Origin: Pseudomonas marginalis
Lineage (GTDB): Bacteria > Pseudomonadota > Gammaproteobacteria > Pseudomonadales > Pseudomonadaceae
Assembly: GCF_008692035.1 (NCBI RefSeq)
Contig: NZ_VTFG01000001.1
Coordinates: 1,550,001 to 1,614,000 of the forward strand
DNA length: 64,000 nucleotides
Direction of reading: 5' to 3'
In this document: piece after piece, positions 28,583 through 34,389 of the stretch
How the letters are laid out: each line of letters begins with the position of its first letter
Position numbering within the stretch: position 1 is the first letter of the stretch
Notes under the pieces: model-generated
Databases searched by the model: none
Seen by the model: only the letters and a program-made list of their open reading frames with translations
Told to the model about the DNA's origin: nothing
Translations under genes and position numbers: made by a program

Positions 28583-29427
28583 GCACGTTCCCGTTTGAAT
28601 TCGGCGAGCCACGTCGGCTCGGCATTGGATTTGAGGGGCTGCCAGATATAGGCCAGGCGCTGGAAGCCCAACAGTGTGCGCACGCGGTTTTTCAGCAGGC
28701 GGCGCAGGCCGCTGTGCGGGTGGGCAATGGCCCAGTCACACAGGCGTCGACGCCAGGTGCCGTGGGGTGGCAGGCGGCTTTCGATCTCGTCGGCCAGGTG
28801 CAGCAAACGGGCGGGCGACAGCAGCAGGCCGGTGGGCGCGACTTCGCTGCGATCACGTCGCGCCGAGGCCAGGCTTTCCGGGAAGGCCAGGCCGTGGCCG
28901 CTGCTCAGCCACTGCTCCAGCACCACCGCCAGGCCGCCTTGCCAGTGGGTGCCCTCCTCGCTCCACAACGCGGTTTCACCGGCGGGCTGCCACCAGCGCT
29001 GCAGGTGTTGCGCCGGGTCCACGGGGCCGAGCAGTTGGGCGAAATCCAACCGCTGGGTGAAGGTCCAATCGCGCTGGCGACCTTGAACGTAGGCGTGGCT
29101 GGGATGAATACGCCACAGCTGTTGCTCCAAGGCCTGCGGCTCGAGGTTATCGGCCAGCGTCAGCACCTGTGCACCGACGGAATGGGCCGCCAACGCCAGC
29201 AACAGCAGGTTCGGCTCAAAGGCGCCGCTGAGCACCAAGCGTGACTGTTGATCGAAACCTTGCTGGCGCAAACCATCGGCCAGGCGTTCGACATCGCGCA
29301 AGGTGTCGATCCAGCGCCAGGCGTACCACTGGCCCTGGCGCTTGTGGCGCAGGGCGATGTGCAACGGTGTGAGTTGCGCCCAGTGGCTCAGGTGTTCCAG
29401 GAGGGCCGTTGGTTCGTGCACGCTCAT
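28579..29427 (-). CDS. Shrunken AMP-ligase-like protein (no catalytic motifs)
   Basis: A 282-aa protein whose first 110 residues follow the N-terminal subdomain of long-chain acyl-CoA ligases (ALLEHLSHWAQLTPLHIALR, LADGLRQQGFDQQSRLVLSG). The ATP/AMP-binding signature (YTSGTTGxPKG) and the C-terminal catalytic motifs of the ANL superfamily are absent; the family's usual length is 550-650 aa. Later segments (e.g. LLSPARLLHLADEIESRL) still align loosely with the central part, so this looks like a protein reduced by internal deletion and truncation but kept in frame. It overlaps the LivG-like gene by 4 nt, so it is translated with the importer. It may be non-enzymatic, e.g. a binding or regulatory partner. 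Confidence 0.6.
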   Translation of the reverse strand: MSVHEPTALLEHLSHWAQLTPLHIALRHKRQGQWYAWRWIDTLRDVERLADGLRQQGFDQQSRLVLSGAFEPNLLLLALAAHSVGAQVLTLADNLEPQALEQQLWRIHPSHAYVQGRQRDWTFTQRLDFAQLLGPVDPAQHLQRWWQPAGETALWSEEGTHWQGGLAVVLEQWLSSGHGLAFPESLASARRDRSEVAPTGLLLSPARLLHLADEIESRLPPHGTWRRRLCDWAIAHPHSGLRRLLKNRVRTLLGFQRLAYIWQPLKSNAEPTWLAEFKRERA

Positions 29428-29501
29428 AGGGGGTTGCTCCTATTGGGGGGTGTGCGTGCGGTGGTCCGCTGGCTTGATTATTTGGATCGACACAGGACAA
29501 C

Positions 29502-29611
29502 TGTGGGAGGGGCGGTACTTGCTCCCGATGGCGGTGGATCAGTTAGAACACCTTTGACTGAGCCACCGCTATCGGGGGCAAGTCGAATCGTCGCACCGCC
29601 CCTCCCACATT
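29502..29611. repeat. REPIN overlapping the 3' end of the monooxygenase gene
   Basis: Outer arms TGTGGGAGGGGCGG (from 29502) and CCGCCCCTCCCACA (to 29609) are inverted, with inner arms around GCGGTGG and CCACCGC. About 110 nt in total. Positions 29543-29611 are also coding: they encode the last 22 residues and the stop of the minus-strand monooxygenase gene. Confidence 0.88.
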
Positions 29612-30994
29612 GGTTTTTTGTATCCCAGATAAATTGCGGTAGCCCGCGCCAGGGTGGTTCGCGCCCAACCTTGCACCATCGCCAAACAACTTCTCGCGCA
29701 ACGTGCCCTGGGCGTATTCGGTCTTGTACACGCCGCGCTTCTGCAACTCCGGTACCAGCCATTCGACGGCGTCGACAAAGGTTTCATGGGTCAGCGCATA
29801 GGCGAGGTTGAATCCGTCCACGTCGGTCTCTTCGACCCACTCCTGCAACAGGTCCGCCACGGTCTCCGGGCCGCCGACGAACAGCGGGCCAAAGCCGCCG
29901 ATACCGACCCAATCGGCCAGTTCGCTGGGGGTCCAGACCTTGTTCGGATCCGCCGTGGAGAAAGCTTCCACCGCCGATTGAATCGCATTGGTGTGCACGT
30001 GCTTGAGCGGTTCATCCGGCTTGAACTGGCTGAAATCGATCCCGGTCCAGCCGGAGATCAGCGCCATCGCGCCTTCATAACTGGCGTAGGATTTGTATTC
30101 GTCGAATTTGGCCTTGGCCTTGGCGTCGGTCTCGTCAACGATCACGGTCTGCAAGTTGAAAATCAGGATTTTCTTCGGGTCGCGTCCGGCTTCGGCCGCA
30201 CGGCGGCGGATGTCGGCGACGGTCTTTTTCAGCAGCACCTTGGACGGCGCGGCAACGAACACGCATTCGGCCTGCTCGGCGGCGAACTGCTTGCCACGGC
30301 TGGAGGCACCGGCCTGGTACAGCACCGGGGTGCGCTGCGGCGAGGGTTCGCACAGGTGGATGCCGGGCACCTGGAAGTGTTTGCCGACGTGGCGGATCTC
30401 GTGGATCTTGCTCGGGTCGCTGAAGATCCGACGTTCACGGTCGCGCAGTACCGCGCCCTCTTCCCAACTGCCTTCCCAGAGTTTGTAGCAGACCTCCAGG
30501 TATTCCTCGGCATAGTCGTAGCGGGCGTCGTGTTCGGTCTGGGCTTTCTGGCCAAGGTTCTTGGCGCCGCTTTCCAGGTAGGAGGTGACGATGTTCCAGC
30601 CGATGCGGCCCTTGGTCAGGTGGTCGAGGGTCGAGAGACGGCGGGCAAACGGATACGGGTGCTCGAACGACAGCGATGCGGTGAGGCCAAAACCCAGGTG
30701 CTCGGTAACCAGCGCCATGGGTGCGATCAGCGACAACGGATCGTTGACCGGCACCTGGGTCGCCTGGCGAATCGCCGCGTCGCCGTTGCCGTTGTACACG
30801 TCGTAGATGCCCAGCACGTCGGCGATAAACAGGCCGTCGAACTTGCCGCGCTCAAGGATCTTCGCCAGGTCGGTCCAGTACTCAAGGTCCTTGTACTGCC
30901 ACGAGCGATCGCGCGGATGCGCCCACAGGCCCGGCGATTGGTGGCCGACACAGTTCATGTCAAAAGCGTTCAAGCGGATTTCACGGGACATCAC
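29543..30994 (-). CDS. Flavin-dependent monooxygenase, NtaA/SnaA/DmoA-like (LLM class)
   Basis: A 483-aa FMNH2-dependent monooxygenase of the bacterial-luciferase-like superfamily, closest in my reading to nitrilotriacetate/dibenzothiophene/dimethylsulfide monooxygenases (NAFDMNCVGHQSPGLW, FIADVLGIYDVYNGNGDAA, KGRIGWNIVTSYLESGAKN). These enzymes need a separate flavin reductase and often cleave C-S or C-N bonds. Its start overlaps the stop of the half acyl-CoA dehydrogenase gene by 4 nt. The last 22 residues, NVGGAVRRFDLPPIAVAQSK plus VF, are the translation of a REPIN, so the native stop has been lost or overwritten. Confidence 0.88.
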   Translation of the reverse strand: MMSREIRLNAFDMNCVGHQSPGLWAHPRDRSWQYKDLEYWTDLAKILERGKFDGLFIADVLGIYDVYNGNGDAAIRQATQVPVNDPLSLIAPMALVTEHLGFGLTASLSFEHPYPFARRLSTLDHLTKGRIGWNIVTSYLESGAKNLGQKAQTEHDARYDYAEEYLEVCYKLWEGSWEEGAVLRDRERRIFSDPSKIHEIRHVGKHFQVPGIHLCEPSPQRTPVLYQAGASSRGKQFAAEQAECVFVAAPSKVLLKKTVADIRRRAAEAGRDPKKILIFNLQTVIVDETDAKAKAKFDEYKSYASYEGAMALISGWTGIDFSQFKPDEPLKHVHTNAIQSAVEAFSTADPNKVWTPSELADWVGIGGFGPLFVGGPETVADLLQEWVEETDVDGFNLAYALTHETFVDAVEWLVPELQKRGVYKTEYAQGTLREKLFGDGARLGANHPGAGYRNLSGIQKTNVGGAVRRFDLPPIAVAQSKVF

Positions 30995-31317
30995 AGCACT
31001 CCGTTGAGGTGGTAGTTGCCGACGACCTGGTATTTCCAGCGCAACGGGTCATCCAGGGTCGGTGGCAGCGCGGTGCGTTGGCCGGTCAGTTCGAATTCGG
31101 TGTTGCTGGCAAAGAGCAAGGCTTCGGCGGCGGCGATCTGCGCTTCAGTGACGGCGACCGGGCTTGGATCGGTTTCGGCGCGTTCCAGCAAGGCGGCTGC
31201 TACATCCACGCGAATCTGCCAATCGCCGAAGCGGCTGATCACGTAGGGGTCGTCGCTTTTTGCGACGTGGCGACGGGTGCTGTCCAGCAATTGGCGTGCG
31301 AGGGTCAGTGCGGTCAT
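30991..31317 (-). CDS. Half-size acyl-CoA dehydrogenase/SfnB paralogue
   Basis: A 108-aa protein that aligns over its length with the C-terminal helical domain of the SfnB-like protein encoded just upstream: e.g. ISRFGDWQIRVDVAAALLER against AAIGDLEWRVHGTEAILAK, and RWKYQVVGNYHLNGV against RWKYHLIGNFVLNGV. The N-terminal and beta domains that bind FAD and substrate are missing. It is 11 nt downstream of sfnB and overlaps the monooxygenase gene by 4 nt, so it is kept as a translated gene and may be a small subunit rather than debris. Confidence 0.75.
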   Translation of the reverse strand: MTALTLARQLLDSTRRHVAKSDDPYVISRFGDWQIRVDVAAALLERAETDPSPVAVTEAQIAAAEALLFASNTEFELTGQRTALPPTLDDPLRWKYQVVGNYHLNGVL

Positions 31318-31328
31318 GGGTCAGGTCC

Positions 31329-32525
31329 TCAGTTCCAGGCGTGGCGCGCAGGCTTGACGCCGTTGAGCACGAAATTGCCGATCAGGTGGTATTTCCAGCG
31401 GGCCGGGTCGTGCAGGGTGTGGGTCCGCGCATTGCGCCAGAAGCGGTCGAGGTTGTGCTTGGCGGTGACCGAGCGGGTGCCGGCCAGTTCGAAGAGTTTG
31501 CTGCTGGCGAGCAACGCGGTTTCGGCCGACAGGACCTTGGCCTGGGCGACCACCAGTGAAGCCTGGGCGACGGTGTCTTCATTCGGTTCGGCAAGGGCCC
31601 GGTCGACGGCGAGGCCGGCCTTGGCGAGGATCGCTTCGGTGCCGTGCACACGCCACTCCAGGTCGCCGATGGCGGCGATGGTGAACGGGTCCTGCCAACC
31701 GTGATCCTGCTGGCTGTCGATCCACGGACGGGCCTGGCGCGCGAAGATTTTTGCCTGTTCAAGGGCGCCGACGGCAATGCCGGTGTCCACAGCTGCCTGG
31801 ATGATTTGCGAAATCGGCCCGTCGGCCGTGGGCTGGTCAAACGCCAGGTGGGCGGGAATCACCGCGCTCAAGGGCACGCTCACGCCGTCGAGGGTCACGC
31901 CGCCGCTGGCGGTGGTGCGCTGGCCGAAACCGTCCCAGTTGTCGATCACGGTCAGGCCTGGCGCATCGCGCTCGACGAGGCCGATGAACGCCTGGCCCTT
32001 TTCGTTATTACCCACGGTGGGCACGATATGGGCGAACAGCGCGCCGGTGCAGTAGAACTTCTCGCCGTTGATCTGCGCGGTGTCGCCGTGGAAGCGAATC
32101 TGCGTGTCGAAGGTGCCGGCGTTTTTGCTCTTGGCCTCGGAGAAGGCGTTACCAAAGCGATAACCCGCCAGGACTTTGCCAAAGTAGTGGCGTTTTTGTT
32201 CCTCGGTGGCGGTTTGCAGCAGGATGTCCACCACGCCCAGGTGGTTCTGCGGGATTTGCCCCAATGACGGGTCGGCGGCGGAGATCAACTTGATCACCTC
32301 GGCCACCGTCACATAGGACACCCCGGCGCCGCCATAGGCCTTGGGAACGGTGATGCCCCACAGGCCGCTGGCGGAAAACTCGTCCAGTTCGGCCACCGGC
32401 AGGCGCCGCTCACGGTCGCGCGCGCTGGCGTCGACGGCAAAGCGTTCGGCCAGGCGCTTGGCGACCTCGATGGCCTCCGCGTCCGAGCGGATGATATGGG
32501 CAGGTTGTTGAGGGTGGGCAGACAT
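31329..32525 (-). CDS. sfnB: SfnB-family acyl-CoA dehydrogenase-like oxidoreductase
   Basis: A 398-aa acyl-CoA dehydrogenase-fold flavoprotein of the SfnB (sulfur acquisition oxidoreductase) and DszC/monooxygenase-like branch. It has the N-terminal helical domain, the middle beta domain (NAFSEAKSKNAGTFDTQIRF, NGEKFYCTGALFAH) and the C-terminal four-helix domain ending RWKYHLIGNFVLNGVK. SfnB genes of P. putida are linked to dimethyl sulfone and sulfonate use under sulfur limitation. It is the first gene of the module and has a sigma-54-type promoter 38-52 nt upstream. Confidence 0.85.
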   Translation of the reverse strand: MSAHPQQPAHIIRSDAEAIEVAKRLAERFAVDASARDRERRLPVAELDEFSASGLWGITVPKAYGGAGVSYVTVAEVIKLISAADPSLGQIPQNHLGVVDILLQTATEEQKRHYFGKVLAGYRFGNAFSEAKSKNAGTFDTQIRFHGDTAQINGEKFYCTGALFAHIVPTVGNNEKGQAFIGLVERDAPGLTVIDNWDGFGQRTTASGGVTLDGVSVPLSAVIPAHLAFDQPTADGPISQIIQAAVDTGIAVGALEQAKIFARQARPWIDSQQDHGWQDPFTIAAIGDLEWRVHGTEAILAKAGLAVDRALAEPNEDTVAQASLVVAQAKVLSAETALLASSKLFELAGTRSVTAKHNLDRFWRNARTHTLHDPARWKYHLIGNFVLNGVKPARHAWN

Positions 32526-32561
32526 GGGCCGACTCCAGGCTCCGAGGGGATACTGGAGTGT

Positions 32562-32580
32562 TTGCAGGAGTCGTGCCTGA
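32562..32580 (-). promoter_or_regulatory. Sigma-54 (-24/-12) promoter of the sulfur module
   Basis: On the minus strand CAGGCACGACTCCTGCAA shows GG (32577-32576), ten bases, then GC (32565-32564), the GG-N10-GC spacing of RpoN promoters, and matches GGCACG-N4-xTGCA. The sfnB ATG is about 26 nt beyond the expected transcription start. Sfn genes in P. putida are known to depend on RpoN and the activator SfnR. Confidence 0.75.
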
Positions 32581-32660
32581 ATTTAATCGTCAGTAAAATC
32601 AGCCGGTTGCCGCGTAAACAGGCGTACAACCGCAGTTTCAAACCAGCAAAGTGTGCATCC

Positions 32661-32680
32661 ACTGTTGGCTGGCAAACAGT
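32661..32680. promoter_or_regulatory. Candidate upstream activator site for the sfnB promoter
   Basis: An inverted repeat with perfect 6-bp arms, ACTGTT (32661-32666) and AACAGT (32675-32680), 8 nt apart. It lies about 85-100 nt upstream of the -24 element, the distance expected for an RpoN activator such as SfnR. It overlaps the stop of the XRE-cupin gene. Confidence 0.4.
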
Positions 32681-33243
32681 TAGATCACCACATTGCGCAC
32701 AAAGCGCACGGCGACCTGGCCGTCATTGCGATAGGCATGGGGCTGGTGGCTGGCGAACATGAAGAATTCGCCGGCACCGATGGTATTTTCCTGCTCGCCG
32801 ACCACCAACGTCAGGCTGCCCTCGAAGACGAACAGTTGCTCGCTCCACCCCTCCAGGTCGGGGTCCGGGCAATAGCGATCACCGGGTTCAAGACGCCACT
32901 CCCATAACTCGACCTCGCGCCGCGCCGTGGCCTTGGCCAGCAACACCGCCTTGCTGCCGTCGATTTCCCCCGCCCAGGCCAGTTCGTTGATGCGGCTGTG
33001 ATCGCGCACATCCGGCGCCTGGATCAGGTCGCTGAACGCCACATCCAACGCTTCGGCCACACGGTCGAGGGTGGACAGGCTGACGTTCTTTTCCCCGGCC
33101 TCGATGGCCACCAGCATGCGCCGGCTGACCCCGGACTTTTCCGAGAGCGCAGTCTGGCTCAGGTCGGCGGCGTGGCGCAGGCGACGAACGTTCTGGCTGA
33201 CGTGCTGCAGGACCGAGGCCCGTTGTGGATTTTCTTTGTGCAC
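32680..33243 (-). CDS. XRE-family regulator with cupin domain
   Basis: A 187-aa transcription factor. The N-terminal helix-turn-helix (NVRRLRHAADLSQTALSEKS, then SRRMLVAIEAGEKN) spans about residues 17-72, and a C-terminal cupin_2 barrel spans about 110-185 (GWSEQLFVFEGSLTLVVGEQ, HQPHAYRND). I place the start at GTG 33243 (MHKENPQRAS), with GAG eight nt upstream; TTG 33255 in the same frame is an alternative. It is divergent from the EamA exporter gene, which it probably represses in response to a small ligand. Confidence 0.88.
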   Translation of the reverse strand: MHKENPQRASVLQHVSQNVRRLRHAADLSQTALSEKSGVSRRMLVAIEAGEKNVSLSTLDRVAEALDVAFSDLIQAPDVRDHSRINELAWAGEIDGSKAVLLAKATARREVELWEWRLEPGDRYCPDPDLEGWSEQLFVFEGSLTLVVGEQENTIGAGEFFMFASHQPHAYRNDGQVAVRFVRNVVI

Positions 33244-33268
33244 TATATTGCTCAATGGGTGGGTGTGC

Positions 33269-33280
33269 GCAGTATACTGC
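33269..33280. promoter_or_regulatory. Palindromic candidate operator
   Basis: A perfect 12-bp palindrome, GCAGTATACTGC, in the 92-nt intergenic region between the XRE-cupin gene and eamA. It contains TATACT, a good -10 hexamer on either strand, so a bound regulator would block transcription in both directions. Confidence 0.5.
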
Positions 33281-33335
33281 CCAGCGTGCGGCGCATTGTG
33301 CGGTCCGTGCCTTTCCCTTGCAAGACCGAGCCGCC

Positions 33336-34265
33336 ATGACCACGCCGAACTCCCCCTCGCGTTTCCACCGTTTCAGTAAAGCCGAGTGCATCCTGGTGTT
33401 TATCACCATGATCTGGGGCGGCACGTTTTTGCTGGTGCAGCATGCCATGACTGTCAGCGGACCGATGTTTTTCGTGGGCCTGCGCTTTGCGGCGGCGGCG
33501 ATTGTGGTCGGGTTCTTTTCCTTGCGTACCCTGCGCGACCTGACGTTGTTCGAGCTGAAGGCAGGCGTGTTCATCGGCGTGGCGATCATGTTCGGCTACG
33601 GCCTGCAGACCATTGGCCTGCAGACGATCCTGAGCAGCCAGTCGGCGTTCATTACCGCGCTGTATGTGCCGTTCGTGCCGCTGCTGCAATGGCTTGTGCT
33701 GGGCCGGCGCCCGGGGTTGATGCCAAGCATCGGCATCATGCTGGCGTTTGCCGGGTTGATGTTGTTGACCGGTCCCGCCGGGGCTTCGCTGAATTTCAGC
33801 CCCGGGGAAATCGCCACCCTGATCGGTGCCGTGGCGATAGCGGCGGAAATCATTTTGATCAGTGCGTTCGCCGGGCAAGTGGACGTACGCCGGGTGACGG
33901 TGGTGCAACTGGCGACGGCGTCGCTGCTGTCGTTTTTGATGGTGGTGCCGATGGGCGAGGCACTGCCGGGGTTCTCCTGGCTGCTGCTGTTCAGCGCCGT
34001 GGGCCTGGGCCTGACCAGTGCGGTGATCCAGGTCGCCATGAATTGGGCGCAGCAAAGCGTTTCGCCGACACGGGCCACATTGATCTATGCCGGTGAGCCG
34101 GTGTGGGCCGGGGTAGTCGGGCGGATCGCCGGCGAGCGATTCCCGCCGATTGCCATGCTGGGGGCGGCGTTGATTGTGGTGGCGGTGATTGTGAGTGAGA
34201 TCAAGACAAAAGGGCAAAAGGCCATCGAGTTGCAGGATGAGCGGGAACAGGAGCAACAGGGCTAG
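33336..34265 (+). CDS. EamA/DMT-superfamily exporter
   Basis: A 309-aa inner-membrane protein with ten hydrophobic segments and two EamA repeats (about residues 18-150 and 165-300). The helix-1 motif FITMIWGGTFLLVQHAM and the end-of-repeat motif APALLIYAGEPVWAGV-like (ATLIYAGEPVWAGV) are typical. It probably exports a metabolite or amino acid. ATG 33336 (MTTPNSPSRF) is chosen because the upstream extension covers the promoter region. Confidence 0.88.
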   Translation: MTTPNSPSRFHRFSKAECILVFITMIWGGTFLLVQHAMTVSGPMFFVGLRFAAAAIVVGFFSLRTLRDLTLFELKAGVFIGVAIMFGYGLQTIGLQTILSSQSAFITALYVPFVPLLQWLVLGRRPGLMPSIGIMLAFAGLMLLTGPAGASLNFSPGEIATLIGAVAIAAEIILISAFAGQVDVRRVTVVQLATASLLSFLMVVPMGEALPGFSWLLLFSAVGLGLTSAVIQVAMNWAQQSVSPTRATLIYAGEPVWAGVVGRIAGERFPPIAMLGAALIVVAVIVSEIKTKGQKAIELQDEREQEQQG

Positions 34266-34330
34266 GGTCCGAAACAATGCCAAACGGGAGTTTTCGACCT
34301 ACTTTGTAGGATCCTGCCACATGTTGCCGT

Positions 34331-34359
34331 TTGGTGATCGACAAAGCGGCACGTATGAT
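34331..34359 (+). promoter_or_regulatory. Candidate sigma-70 promoter of the Mrp operon
   Basis: TTGGTG (34331-34336), a 17-nt spacer and TATGAT (34354-34359) lie 31 nt before the mrpA start. Both hexamers are close to consensus. Confidence 0.55.
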
Positions 34360-34389
34360 GCATCCCAAACTCCCGCAGATTAGAAGCCT

